Positions 17,702-28,178 of a stretch of DNA of 64,000 bases are shown in pieces. Position 1 is the stretch's first letter. Every line of letters begins with the position of its first letter. The stretch is from Isochrysis galbana (Eukaryota > Haptophyta > Isochrysidales > Isochrysidaceae). The position numbers and the translations under genes are program-made. The stretch spans positions 2,711,915 through 2,775,914 of the forward strand of contig CM030940.1 of the NCBI GenBank assembly GCA_018136815.1. Reading direction: 5' to 3'. The notes below the pieces were generated by a model. That model made no database searches, was not told the origin of the DNA, and saw only the letters and a program-made list of their open reading frames with translations.

Positions 17702-18239
17702 AGGCCTGAGTAGGACGAGGAAGGTGTGCAACCAATTTGCTACTTGAGATGGTCGCGCGAGAGGCGGTCTTTGATGACTGCTTGCTGCGTCCTCGTCGCC
17801 GCGTTTGGCCCACAGGTGTCGCCCTATAAATAGGCGACGGGAGTTGCGTGCCCTTAACTGCTGCGACGAGAGGGGAGGGAGGTCTCTACTCGGCCGACGC
17901 TCCGTTATTCTTCGAGAAGGCCGAGAACTATGCGCACTTTCTCGCCTCTCACTATTCGAGCTAGGGCGAATGCCCCACATTGTGTTTGCACGTGTCGTGG
18001 ACTGCTTGCTGCTTCGCGCATGCATCGGCATCGGCATTGTCGTCTTTTCTACAAGGCGCGCATCCGATTTGAAAAGGAAATGCAGCTTGGTCTGGATCGC
18101 CCTTAAAAGTGTCGCTAGCGCGTCACATTCGCCGCACTCATGATCATGGCATGTGGCTCGTTTTACCGTTTTCATGCAACTTAATAGCTGTTTCTTTGCA
18201 ACGAATTAATTTCTCAATAGTCTCACCGCACACGCGGCC
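17702..18239. other. Unassigned, with palindromic TATA-like site
   Basis: GTCGCC, CTATAAATAG and GGCGAC near 17819-17839 form a TATA-box-like core inside an inverted repeat. A minus-strand frame at about 17740-18175 has a C-terminally Arg/Ser-rich composition and a HDHECGEC motif near its start, and the plus strand has another open frame; neither is recognisable. Confidence 0.3.
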
Positions 18240-18359
18240 GTGGACCCTCTAATTTCTACTCACGCAGCAAAACTTTCTACAGCTCCACTCTCCCGGCCCT
18301 TTCCCCCCCGCCATCAGGCGACTCCCCCCAGTACTAGGGGGATAGGAGAAAAGGGCTTA

Positions 18360-18565
18360 AGGCAAGAAGCGCTCAATCACCATCACCCACAGCATAGAAA
18401 AGCGTTCAATCACCATCAGCCTACACGTGGCGTTCAATCGCCATCACCCCCACAGCATGGAAAAGCGTTCAATCACCATCAGCCTACACATGGAAAAGCG
18501 TTCAATCGCGGAAGATCGTAGGGATCATGAGGGTAGCTATCCAACCCACTCGTCGAGTGGTGCGT
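18360..18565 (+). repeat. GTTCAATCRCCATC short tandem repeats, copy of 57580-57830 (inverted)
   Basis: Repeats of AAAGCGTTCAATCACCATCA with variants, ending in AACCCACTCG at about 18549. The complement of 57590-57830 carries the same motifs and the same end, then the two diverge. This is a shared repeat block in opposite orientation. Confidence 0.75.
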
Positions 18566-18856
18566 GACACGAAATTGTCCAACACTAGCGACGCTGACAT
18601 AAATTACACAACAGTACTAAATCCGGAAAATATCAATAATATCCTTAGTAGCACGACATCCGACAACTGGGTGTGGCGGTGCGAAATTGACCGAGCTCTT
18701 AATAACAACAAGGAGAAGGAGCTGTACGAAAACTTCGTCGTGAATAGGCTTAAAGATGACGAATACGGCAGGTTCATAAGGGTGTTGTATTCCTGCCCAT
18801 CTGAAGGCTGTAGGCATGAATATTCGTGTAAGGTACGCGCTCACAATTACAATTGA
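18527..18856 (+). CDS. AT-richer orphan ORF, 109 residues
   Basis: ATG-initiated frame with an Asn/Asp/Glu-rich polar sequence, clearly lower in GC than its surroundings. Its first codons lie in the short-repeat block and its last 25 codons (including CPSEGCRHEYSC) in another dispersed repeat also present inverted at about 59727-59805. The middle is unique in the window. It may be a fragment of a mobile-element protein or fortuitous; no family is recognised. A Cys/His pattern near the C-terminus could bind zinc, but that is speculative. Confidence 0.3.
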   Translation: MRVAIQPTRRVVRDTKLSNTSDADINYTTVLNPENINNILSSTTSDNWVWRCEIDRALNNNKEKELYENFVVNRLKDDEYGRFIRVLYSCPSEGCRHEYSCKVRAHNYN

Positions 18857-18945
18857 ACAGTTCCCCATGTTGCCACTGACGCACAAGACACACAGATTCG
18901 GATTCTCCATGGTCTCAAGTCCAGGTTTGCAGGTTTTGGTAACGA
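18780..18945 (+). repeat. Dispersed repeat, inverted copy at about 59620-59805
   Basis: GTTGTATTCCTGCCCATCTG through the AGATTCGGATTCTCC region to GCAGGTTTTGG is nearly identical to the complement of about 59620-59805. The AGATTCGGATTCTCC core also resembles the tandem units at 4486-4581. Confidence 0.8.
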
Positions 18946-19043
18946 GATGGCCTGATGGCCCGACGACGAGATGTAACGAGATGGCCTTGATGGCCCGACG
19001 AGATGAACGAGATGGCCTGATGGCCCGACGAGATGAACGAGAT
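18941..19043 (+). repeat. Minisatellite, about three 30-34-bp units
   Basis: Units begin AACGAGATGGCCTGATGGCC and vary by small insertions. It directly follows the dispersed repeat above. Confidence 0.8.
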
Positions 19044-19205
19044 TTTAGCGATAACGAAACTGGACGAGGAGTTTCCCCACTAAGCTTGGTCGTAATGCGG
19101 TGAAACCGTTTTCGAGACAAGCGGGAAACCGGGGCGGAAGGAACTGGCAAGGAAGCCGGCGGGAAGGCAGAGGAAATGTCTTTGGCAAGGCGACGGAGGC
19201 AGGAT

Positions 19206-19495
19206 TTTAATAAAAAATAATTACAACTGGGAATATCGGCGGCTGCACTGAGCCGCTGGCCGATGCCGCACGCCGACGCAGGTGAAGACGCAGGTGAAGA
19301 TGTCCCAGCAGGCCCTGCAGAGACCCCGGCAGAGCCCGGGGGCGGGCGGGCGGGTCATCTGAGCGCCCCGGCTTGCATTAATGGTCATGTCTCGGGCCTA
19401 GGCTCCTTCAGACGGCGAAGGGGTAGCGTTGCGCACTCCCGGGGTTGCTGGAGTGCTGCAGCGACAAACTGCGAGGATGCTGCTGAGGCCGTAGA
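19206..19495 (-). mobile_element. End of a decayed element, near-identical copy at 33984-34270
   Basis: Starts near AATAAAAAATAATTACAACT and ends near GAGGCCGTAGAG. The two copies share about 285 bp with few substitutions and then diverge. A shorter match to the starting motif occurs at about 24680-24702. Each copy lies about 0.8-1.4 kb left of a GCGCGCGCTCCAT motif (about 20240 and 35640), the complement of a Met-Glu-Arg-Ala start, so both may be remnants of one minus-strand element. The family is not identified. Confidence 0.6.
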
Positions 19496-19884
19496 GCTCG
19501 TCCTCATCGACGTTCGTGCCGATGCCTCCGCTCTTGGAGACGTGCGCCTCCGTTTCCTTTCCGGACACGTTCACGCCGGTGGGCTGGCATGCCGCCTTGC
19601 GTTAGACTTGGTCGGACCAGGAACGCCTCGCTCTTCTCCCTACGCCGCCATGTCGCCTAGCTAGGGCTTGCGGCTTGCTTGGGTGCCCTGCTGGACTTGC
19701 ACCCACCGCTGCCTCCGCTCGACCGCCCCGCTCGCCGCTCCATTGCTGAGGTCATTGCTGACCATAAGTAGCGGCACGCCGCCTTCGTTCCCTCGGGATT
19801 CGCGCCTGCTCTCGACCAGCTTGCTGTCGTCGCTTTTGTGACCAGGGAGGTACCGGCGAGGCTTGTCTCCGACGCACGCCGCCA

Positions 19885-20152
19885 AGCCTCTACCCCCGCC
19901 ATTGCTTATACGTCCGCGATCTCATCGTTTGCCGTCACTCCGCCACGGGCCCTACTCGTCACATCGTCGATTCCGCTCTCGCCGTCAACAAGACTCGCGG
20001 ACACGGGAGCCGGCCCCTCGGTCGTGACCACCGAGCTGTTGGCTGCATTGCCCCGCGACGCTTGCGTCTTGCTCGAACATGCTTCGGACCGACCTGCCGT
20101 TGTCGGACCGGATGGTAACCCCCTCCGTACCCGCGGCTATGCACCTGGTTAG
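19885..20152 (+). pseudogene. Retropepsin fragment of a Ty3/Gypsy element
   Basis: Two frames together match the protease region of the intact element: the first has HCLYVRDL at about 19902, the second LADTGAGPSVVTTEL at about 19994, where the frame changes. DTGAG is the aspartic-protease active site. Related but clearly diverged from the intact element, so it belongs to another subfamily. It is broken and ends at a stop at 20150. Confidence 0.7.
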
Positions 20153-21293
20153 GGGGTCGTCCGAGCGCGGGCGTTTCAGAGACAGCGGCGTGTCCATGAG
20201 CAGGTCATCGTCCTCGGCGGCATCGGCGTGGGGAGCAGGGCGCGCGCTCCATGACCCTAGCGTTTTAACGATAGTTGTAGCGATTAGTTTTTACGGATGT
20301 TTCTAGTTTGACGTGATAGTACTCGAGCTAGTAGCATGAGTCCTACAAACGCTCAGATGTTTTATTATTATTTAAAGTAGCAGTATGTACGGGACTGATG
20401 AGGCGTTGCGCATTGCTAAGCACAAGCACACACATACATCACATGTACCCCAACTCTGAGCGCTCAGCTCGTCTCCTCCCCCATCCCCTCTCGGCTCGTC
20501 TTTGCCTTTTCCCCTTTGGGGCTGGTCCCTCTCGCACGCGCACTCGCCCCACGCCCACCACCCCTTCCCGTATCTCGCATTACCTTGAGGCTCTTGCGAG
20601 ATTGTCTCACAGCCGCACACGTCTACATCTTCAACTCGTATGCTTGCTATCAGAAGCCACCGCTCAAGAGCTGCTGCTCCTGTCAAACGGCAATATGTCG
20701 CGAGTGTCGGGGCACGACAATCCTATGGTGTAGCGTCGTAATTCTTATGGACGCCTCTTCCGAGCATCTCGCACTTTCACGAACAATGAAGGAACATGTT
20801 CTCATCACCGGAAGAGTGTCGATCGTGGGCCATGAACGGATGGATCTCCAGTACATGTAGTTCAGGCGCACGCAGTGGCATGTGAAGATGAGGCGCGCTG
20901 ATTGAACGGGTGTCGCTTGACGAAGTATATCTCCTGACACCCAGCGCCCAGCTCCGACCTCGGCGCATACTACGGTAGCCACTGTAATTGCCGTGCCCCT
21001 CATTTCCTGTAACCCCCCCCCCCCTCCCTTCCCTTCCCCAACCCATACTCGAGGTCCTCATAAACTTCCGTGATTAGCATTAAACCGCTGCTCAAACTTC
21101 TTGCATTCCGCACAGGCTGCTTGACTTTGGCGCCGCCTCCCCTTGTGTCAAGCCACGACGGCATGAGAGCACTCCCCATTAGGGGCTGCATGATGACATC
21201 GACACCAACCTCCGAGGTAAACGCGATGCCATGGGTCGCTCATCGTACTCGGTGATGCTTACACAGATGTAATAAAGCTCATCAGTTTCCATC
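20153..21293. other. No supported gene
   Basis: Open frames on both strands lack recognisable domains. About 20190-20330 carries the GCGCGCGCTCCAT motif and an AT-rich flank resembling 35637-35690. A poly-C run lies at about 21008-21022. Confidence 0.4.
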
Positions 21294-22337
21294 CTAGAAT
21301 TGACCATAGCCCCCACCCTCCGGCTTCGGCGTCTGGCAGCGGAAGCAGGAATTCTTGGACGCAAAAACATTGGCGCTACAGTTGGGGCACGTCCAATCAC
21401 CAGGACGGCTGTCACCGCCTCCCATGCCGTAGCCGCCACCACCGCCGTAGCCGCCGCCACCGCCGCCAAAGCTTCCACCGCCATAACCACCGCAGCTATT
21501 GTAGCCGCCGCTTCCTCCGTAGCCATAGCCTCCGCCGCCACCGTCGCCGCCGAAGCCGCCATAGCCGCCGCCAGCCGGCTTGGGGGTCTGACACTTGAAG
21601 CAGGACGTCTTGGATGCAAACACGTTGGCGTTGCACGTTGGGCAGGTCCAATCACCCGGGCGGAAGTTTCCGCCCATGCCACCGCCGCCGAAGCCGCCAC
21701 CGCCGAAGCCACCACCATAACCACCCATGCCGCCGCCCATCGGCTTGGGCGCATTGCAACGGAAGCAGGAGTTCTTGGACGCAAAGACGTTGGCGTTGCA
21801 ATTCGTGCATCTCCAGTCCCCGGGTCGCACGTCGCCTCCGAAGCCGCCGCCGCCTCCCATGTTGCCGTAACCGTAGCCACCACCCATGCCAGGCTTTGGC
21901 GTGTTGCAACGGAAGCACACGTTCTTTGAGGCGAAGACGTTGGAGTTGCAGTTCGGGCAGAGCCAGTCGCCTGGCCGCATGTCTCCTCCTGTGCCTCCAC
22001 CGTATGCGCTCATGCCGGGCTTGGGGGTCTGGCAGCGGAAGCAGGCGTTCTTGGATGCGAAGACGTTGGAGTTGCAGTTGGGGCAGGTCCAGTCGCCCGG
22101 CCGCACGTCACCGCCTAGTCCTCCACCTCCTCCGAGAGAGGAGTAGTCAGTCGGCTCAGAGTACCCGTCGGTCCGGCCAATGTGGTCTGGCGAACGGGAG
22201 CGTGAACGGTTGCGGTCGGTGTGCTCGCGGTCGCCGTGGCCGCGCCGCTCGTGCTCCTCGCCAGACAGCCCGCGCGACCCGTCAAACGGTTGGCCCTCCA
22301 CAGTGGCATGCGCACCCTCAATCGTGTTGTCCGCCAT
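21294..22337 (-). CDS. RanBP2-type zinc-finger protein with five fingers (RNA-binding)
   Basis: 347 residues, single exon, ATG at 22337 and TAG at 21294-21296. Residues 42-50 are an RS stretch (NRSRSRSP). Five RanBP2-type fingers, each with RPGDW, C-x2-C, NVFASK and C-x2-C-x-x-PKP, lie at about 79-107, 121-149, 171-199, 226-254 and 312-340, separated by Gly/Tyr-rich linkers. Fingers of this kind bind single-stranded RNA in ZRANB2 and FUS-family proteins, and Gly/Tyr-rich linkers favour condensate formation; a role in splicing or RNP granules is inferred. The fingers are very alike, suggesting recent internal duplication. The 5' leader, on the complement, is GAGA-rich. Confidence 0.9.
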   Translation of the reverse strand: MADNTIEGAHATVEGQPFDGSRGLSGEEHERRGHGDREHTDRNRSRSRSPDHIGRTDGYSEPTDYSSLGGGGGLGGDVRPGDWTCPNCNSNVFASKNACFRCQTPKPGMSAYGGGTGGDMRPGDWLCPNCNSNVFASKNVCFRCNTPKPGMGGGYGYGNMGGGGGFGGDVRPGDWRCTNCNANVFASKNSCFRCNAPKPMGGGMGGYGGGFGGGGFGGGGMGGNFRPGDWTCPTCNANVFASKTSCFKCQTPKPAGGGYGGFGGDGGGGGYGYGGSGGYNSCGGYGGGSFGGGGGGYGGGGGYGMGGGDSRPGDWTCPNCSANVFASKNSCFRCQTPKPEGGGYGQF

Positions 22338-22559
22338 CCCCTACTCTCTCTCTCTGTCTGTCTCTCTCACTCTTGTAATTGCTCGATGGCTCTCGCCGTC
22401 TTTCTTTCACCCTTCTACCTCATAGTTTATATCTACTCTGTTCTCGCTGCGTGCCCGGTGTGTCGCTCCGCGCGCTCGCTGCGGGCAGGACGCCACCCCC
22501 CCTCGCCCTCGTTTCCCTCACGCTTCTCCCCTTTTTCTAGCGTTCTCTTCTGGTCACAT

Positions 22560-22809
22560 GCACAGAATCCTGGGCTCTCTTCCCTCTCTCTCTCCCTCTC
22601 TCCCCCCCCCCCCCCGCATTCACCCCGCCGCGCGACCCCCCCCCCCCGCGCGCTCGGCCGCGCGGCCCTCGCCTCCCCCCCCCCCCCCTTCCCCCCTCTC
22701 CCCCCTCTCCCCTCCTCCCCTTCACGAGGGAACCCTCCCCCGGGGAGAGAGCGACAACCGGCCAAAACCACACAAGAGATCGCCGTCCGGCGCACTCCAG
22801 AGAGAGAGA

Positions 22810-22858
<49 letters not shown>

Positions 22859-22891
22859 AGGGAGGGAGAGAGAGAGAGAGAGAGAGGGAGA

Positions 22892-22942
<51 letters not shown>

Positions 22943-22969
22943 CAGAGAGCAAGCAGAGAGAGAGAGAGA

Positions 22970-23000
<31 letters not shown>

Positions 23001-23010
23001 CAGAGAGCAA

Positions 23011-23085
<75 letters not shown>

Positions 23086-23091
23086 GAGAGA

Positions 23092-23145
<54 letters not shown>

Positions 23146-23176
23146 AGAGAGAGAGCAGAGAGAGAGCAGAGAGAGA

Positions 23177-23227
<51 letters not shown>

Positions 23228-23400
23228 CGTCGTGCGCCGCCGCTCCCAAGGCGTGCCCCAGACAACAAAACTCCGCGCCCTTGGTCATCGGCCAGGCGGC
23301 GACGAGACGACAGACAATAGCCCGGTCACTCACTCTTTTTAACCACTATTTTCCACCTCCCCTGGGTGCAAGGATTCCGCAGGCCCCCCCCCCTACCTGC
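22560..23400. repeat. Long low-complexity region: poly-C runs and (GA)n
   Basis: Poly-C/pyrimidine runs at about 22600-22730, then an almost pure GA tract from 22798 to 23225 broken by GGGA and AGCAGA interruptions. It creates long open frames of Arg-Glu or Leu-Ser dipeptides in every phase; these are artefacts. It lies in the upstream region of the RanBP2-finger gene. Confidence 0.95.
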
Positions 23401-23559
23401 CCCGCCAGCCCGCCAGCCGCCTCCCCCCTCCGACCAACCCCCTCCCACCCCACGAAAGGCAATGGCGTCGGTGAGGGACCCCTCTCCCTTCCCCCGCGCG
23501 TGGCGGTCTATTTTGGGAGATTGAGGCGGTTGCTCACGGTCTAGTTCTTGGCCGCGCAT

Positions 23560-24180
23560 GAAATTGTAGGAGTAGGAGGTCTCAACTCTTACTCTTGTTG
23601 TTTGATATTCTTTATGCTCTTCAATTGATTCGGTTCATTCTCATTCTTTCGTTCTTTGTCCTTGTCCGAGTATTACCGTTCGTTCGGAGTGTGATTGTGT
23701 GCCCGTAAGTTTCTCAGGAGTCAGGAGGGATGTATGTGCGCCCCAAGTGACAAGTAGTGAAACTTGCTGTGTCTTTAATTAAATCGTGTACACGGTTTAA
23801 TGAACCCGCTGAGTGCGCACGCACACTCTTCGGCTCTTCGGGGTGAGAAGGCAAGAGGGTCACATTCACTTGCGATGGTTGTGTTCTCTCGTTTGTTTGT
23901 TCGTATCACCGACTCAATTTTTCCTTGTTTGTATCTAATGGGGACGCCTGCTGTGAGTATACATCGTTGTGGGCTTATTGATTGGTGTTCTCTCTCTTCT
24001 CTGTTCGTCGCCGTCGCGTCTTTTCGTGCTTGTTGTGGGCTTGATCACCCTGTGACTCGCGTGGGCGCTCGAATTGAGTCGGGGTCGGGGGGTGTCGAAT
24101 CCCGAGTATCTCTACATACTCAAAGCGGATTCGATGATCAATAGTGAGAACGAGTTTTGTTTTCAGGGTAAGGCTGTGAA
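23560..24180 (+). mobile_element. Possible 3' end of a Gypsy element (spacer, polypurine tract, LTR start)
   Basis: T-rich spacer followed by GTCGGGGTCGGGGGG at 24078-24092 and TGTCGAATCC at 24093. The junction matches that of the intact element at 15911-15923. No pol coding is seen upstream, so this would be a decayed or solo remnant. Confidence 0.35.
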
Positions 24181-24185
24181 CATGT

Positions 24186-24310
24186 TAGACAACTATCTAG
24201 ATATTAGGCTTAGGCTATCTACTTTCAAAAAGCACTATCTATATCTATCTAGATAGTGCTAAGCCACTGAGCCACCATTAGTATCTATCTAGATAGCTGT
24301 GGGCGGCAAA
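24186..24310. repeat. Palindromic TATCTAGATA-rich segment
   Basis: Contains a perfect inverted repeat at about 24231-24260 (AGCACTATCTA, 8-base loop, TAGATAGTGCT) and several further TATCTAGATA copies. The same motif recurs at 37319-37460. Probably the end of a small DNA element. Confidence 0.5.
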
Positions 24311-24477
24311 GCTAATATTAAGCTATTATTAGGTGCGCGGAGCCACTCACACGCACGCACACGCGCACATACGCTCAGAGCCGCTAAAGGCGCGCTGTGC
24401 GCGCGCAACACCCTGTTCAACACGGCGGAGGCAAAGGGAAAGGGAACTCACACATACACATACTCAGACTCACTCCG

Positions 24478-24660
24478 CATTCCTACTAGCTAGAAGGCAG
24501 TGCTCTAGCGTGTCATCGGACTGGCTTGCCTTCAAGTCATCGTGCAGCCGCCCTGCATGCGAAAAAGCACGCTCGACGCCGGCGGACGAGGCCGGTCGGC
24601 CCAAGTCCCCATGTCTCTTGCCGCTGTTGTTGACACTTGTGATTGTGACTTGTGGCGAGT
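24478..24660 (-). pseudogene. hAT transposase C-terminal dimerisation-domain fragment
   Basis: The minus-strand frame reads ASSAGVERAFSHAGRLHDD followed by LKASQSDDTLEHCLLASRN and a stop near 24481. This matches the hAT dimerisation signature (Ala/Ser-Ser-x-x-x-ERxFS, then a long helix ending near RN). Only the extreme C-terminus is present; upstream sequence is not transposase and the frame is fused to other debris. It shows that hAT transposons have been active in this genome. Confidence 0.65.
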
Positions 24661-24713
24661 AGCGAGGCTTCGCGCCAGAAATAAAAAAAATTCCAACTGG
24701 GAAGGGGAAGGTG

Positions 24714-24780
24714 TAGGCCCAGGTAGAAATATGCAGCATATGCAATTGCATATTTGGGTAGATTTGTCAGATCTGCATAT
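24714..24780 (+). mobile_element. Left-end fragment of the hAT-type MITE family
   Basis: TAGGCCCAGGTAGAAATATG and the following GCATATTTGGGTAGATTT match, with substitutions, the left end of the intact element at 30774. It ends where the integrase fragment begins. Confidence 0.55.
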
Positions 24781-25335
24781 CCAAATCGAGTTACGATGAG
24801 ACGCATGAATATATCGAGAGCTTGAGCCGATGTCGGATCTCCGTTGCAGGGTTCAGCCTCAATCCAGCGGGTCAGAGAGTCAACAAAAACAACCAACTTA
24901 TTGAAACCGGTTTCCCTGGGGCGATAGTCATGCGTAGGTGCCATCGAGAGAACGTCGCAATAAACAACATCGAACGGGTAAGAGCCGATGGATAGCTCTG
25001 AGGGCGACCCTAGCACTCGTGGCATCGGTTTCGCGAGCGTGCACTCGTGGCAGGCCTTGACATACTCAGCGATCTCATTAGCCATTCCAGGCCAGTAGAA
25101 GCGGGCGCGTAGCAAGCTAGCCATGCGATTAGAACCTAGGTGGCCGGCGCGATCGTGGCAGGCGTGCATATATCGTTCACGTAGAGAGTGAGGGATGTAC
25201 AACCTCAAAGAATTCGGCTTAACTCGGAGATAAAGTAGACCACCTTTAAGCACAAATTTAGAATCAGGACAAGTATCGAGTCGACCCTCGGACTCAGCAA
25301 TCTTAGCGCTAACCTCCAGGGCGAGGGGGGGAAGA
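24781..25335 (-). pseudogene. Ty3/Gypsy integrase fragment
   Basis: Minus-strand frame with the HHCC zinc finger (HACHDRAGHLG ... CHEC) and the start of the integrase core (FDVVYCDVLS, DSLTRWIEAEP, RLIVTRFG). It closely follows the intact element's integrase but is clearly diverged. It is truncated before the second catalytic Asp by the MITE-like fragment at 24780 and has no RT upstream. Part of the same family as the fragment at 58335-58600. Confidence 0.85.
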
Positions 25336-26085
25336 ACCACCCGCTCTCCTGGCACGCCTGATGGCCTGCCAGGAGCACACTGCCCTGCTGACCCATCCCT
25401 CTCCCCACAGGCACGCCTGATTCGCCCGCCCTGGCCTGTCGTGGCCTGCCCATTCCTCTGACCAGCCCCTCCTCCCCCTGGGCCCCCCTGTTCAGGACCC
25501 CCCAGCCAGCTCCAGTCGACTTGCAGGGGAGCGGAGCGCCAGCGAGGGAGAGGCAGGAGGGGCCAGGGCCATGCCCCAGCCTCACCTGCCCCCTGAGCTG
25601 TGCTCCCAGGCCCTGCAGGCCATCTGGGGACCTGAGCGAGGGGCCGCAGGCGCGCGCCATGGGCCCCCGCCGCAGGGAAGAGAGGAGGAAAAGGGAAGAG
25701 GGAGGGGAGGGGGGAGCGGCAGCTCTCCCCTCCGGCAGAAACGTGTCTTCTCGCCCCGTTTGGGTAAGAGAAGACGGGGGCGCCAGAGCCAGGAGGGAAG
25801 GGCCGCGGCTCGCCGCGGCCACTCGCTCGGGCGAGGGAGATTAGCGCTCTAGGCCCCTAAACTCACGAGTGCCCCCCCCCCCCTGCGTTGCTTTTACCCG
25901 AAAGGGGTTTTCCCCCAGCGTGGCCTCGAGGAGAGGGTGTGCTGGGGTGCGTAGGGCCGGTGCTTGCACTGGGGGGAGGACAAATATCGAGGGGAGGGGG
26001 CAATGCCCCCCCCCCCGGTACCACTCGGACACCTGGCTCGCCAGGCATGGCGGGAGTCCGGGGCTGAAAAGTTGTGTCCAATTAG
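25336..26085. other. GC-rich, no supported gene
   Basis: Open frames on both strands are Gly/Pro/Arg-rich without domain signatures; poly-C runs at about 25875 and 26007. Confidence 0.4.
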
Positions 26086-26601
26086 CTAGTGGGGTTGGCT
26101 AGGATATAACATTTTAATTTTAATTTTAAAGCATACTACTCTCCTGATAAAAAGCCCGTAGTCAATCAACAACAACAGACACCCATGCGAGCCACCCATA
26201 CACATAGACATGCTAACATAACTAGTAATAGTGGTGTTGCCACTCAACCCAGAATTCGTCATAAACAAGCGCCCAACAATGACAACCTCGATGTCACTAT
26301 CGCGATTCCACTGATCGTTGAGATAGTATTGATTGGCTTCTCTCGAGCGCCACAAGCATCCTCGTTCTCACAGCAAGTTCAGGCGTAAGCTTTGCTGAAG
26401 GCGTTGCCAGAGGCTTGCAACGTGCAAATGAGCTGAGCGCAGAGTTCGCGAAACGAGTTCCCCGAACCCAATGCCGTTGAATATGCTCGTGTGAACAAGG
26501 ATTCGAAACCCCGCACCTCTCAATTGTTAAGTTTGATTGAAGGCATCAAACGGACGAGAAGAGCCGCCACAGAGTGGGAGAGGACGAATGTGGTAAAACC
26601 A
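26086..26601. other. AT-richer stretch, no supported gene
   Basis: A minus-strand frame (26086-26355) looks protein-like near its start (NQYYLNDQW) but has no recognised family. ATTTTAATTTTAATTTT near 26110 is a simple AT repeat. Confidence 0.35.
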
Positions 26602-26964
26602 TCAAGGCCTCTTGTAGTAATGGCGAAACAGAAGGTCGAGAGAGTCGCGGCGGTAGACCGTCTCACGCGGGAAGTCTGCGAGACGTGGCGCGCGAGTCAT
26701 GACGAAGGTGAGAGTTCGAAAGTTGGCCTCGGCGTATGGTGGCAGCATGTGATCAGGCATCTTTCGCCGAAGGCCATTCAAGCTGGACTCTGTCTGCGCG
26801 CCCTTTTGGCGAGGCATCGGAGGCGGCTCGGCGGCGTAACCACCGAATAGGGATCCTAGCTCCTGCTCCATCCGTTCTACTAGAGGTCCACCAGATCGTG
26901 ACGAGCACGGGCGACACTGCCGCAGCAGAGCGCACGACGCGCCCGAGCGCAAAGCCACCCGCAT
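26602..26964 (-). CDS. Small protein with mitochondrial-type presequence, function unknown
   Basis: 120 residues from the ATG at 26964. The first 25 residues (MRVALRSGASCALLRQCRPC onward) are rich in Arg/Ser/Ala/Cys and lack acidic residues, as in mitochondrial transit peptides. The remainder is compact and basic with a conserved-looking C-terminus (LDLLFRHYYKRP). Another upstream in-frame ATG exists, but this one gives the presequence. No family is recognised; a mitochondrial-complex or ribosome accessory subunit would be a guess. The opposite strand is also open here, so translation should be confirmed. Confidence 0.5.
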   Translation of the reverse strand: MRVALRSGASCALLRQCRPCSSRSGGPLVERMEQELGSLFGGYAAEPPPMPRQKGAQTESSLNGLRRKMPDHMLPPYAEANFRTLTFVMTRAPRLADFPRETVYRRDSLDLLFRHYYKRP

Positions 26965-27250
26965 GCCTCGCGCACACACGGCCAGAGTGGAGTAGGAGTA
27001 CCGTACTCCGTATGTATCTAACCGTTTGTAATTGTAGTCTTGTAGAGCATCTTCTTGGCTAACATCCCTAGCCACATATATGTTACCCCCCAGGAGCCAA
27101 CGCCCCCCAGGAGCTCTCGGGAGCTATCGGGGGCAAATTTTTACCCGATCACCAACAGCCCCACCGAGAGCTACCGGGGGACCGAGAAAATCCCCCGAGA
27201 GCTATTGGGACATTGCTCATGATGGGGGGTGCCGTAAGCGGATCCCCCAG

Positions 27251-27372
<122 letters not shown>

Positions 27373-27404
27373 GCAAGAGGCAAAAGCAGCCAAAACTCTC
27401 ATCG

Positions 27405-27768
27405 GGCTTCAAAACCAAGCTTGGTCTCTGCTGAAGGTCGAAAAGAACCCATGCCAAAGAGCATTTCATCTCGTGGGAGCAAGTTCTAGGGAGCTCATCA
27501 TGAGCCTCAAATCGTGTCCTCAGGTGTTTGCGGCAATTCGTAGGACAACGCCGTTTTTTGCCGGGAAGGCTTCTGCAAGTGGCAAATAACTCATTATGCT
27601 TTGAGAATGGTGTCTTGAGCCTCTAGGAGGACTCCATGAGGGCAATGAGATGAACATAGAAACCAAATCCTAGCTCCCCATTCCTAGATTGAACCGTGTC
27701 TTCGTAGTGCACAACGTCGTCCTACATTGTAGGACTCGTCCTATAAAGCTGGGTACCTTTATTATCCG
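27405..27768 (+). mobile_element. Diverged copy of the CCTAG-type MITE at about 58600-59235
   Basis: Shares, in order, AACCAAGCTTGGTC, AAGGTC, CATTTCATCTC and a terminal AAAGCTGGGTACCTTTAT with the complement of about 58590-58935. Ends carry TAGGAC/GTCCTA motifs (27542, 27720-27740). The left end is not defined and could include the CT tract. Confidence 0.5.
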
Positions 27769-28178
27769 TCTAAGAATGAGAGTATACCATTATCCATTAT
27801 AATCACAGACCGAAACTACTCGAGGGCCGCACGCCGTGCCGTCTATGAAGGTACGCCACTGGAGCTTAAGGAGTGCTGGCAGCCTCAACACCTTCCACAC
27901 CCATGATGGAGTGCCTTGGGTAGGGAGGGACCTGGGCAACTAGGGTGCAGAAATACCGGGGGGAAGAACAAAGGTCACAAAGATGATGGGAGTTGGCTAT
28001 ACTCCTACTCTACATACACGCCGAGTACATTTCACGTGTCAGAATTCGTTTCAGCCGCGCTACTGACGGCGGGGCGATCGCTCAGCAGCCGAGCTGGGGT
28101 GCCTGCCACATGCTGCGATCGCACAGTTTCGCAGCCGGCCTCTCTCCTTCCCATCGCTTCCATGATGGTGGTGCCTCG

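Noticed and set aside
17805..18143. 112-codon frame near a TATA-like site as a gene
   Set aside because: No domain, unclear start, and the opposite strand is equally open; kept only as a weak note.
21300..22378. Ala/Val-rich plus-strand frames
   Set aside because: Shadows of the Gly-rich zinc-finger protein on the complement.
22221..23544. Very long open frames encoding Arg-Glu or Leu-Ser repeats over the GA/CT tract
   Set aside because: Every phase on both strands is open because the DNA is dinucleotide repeat; no domain or gene signal outside the tract.
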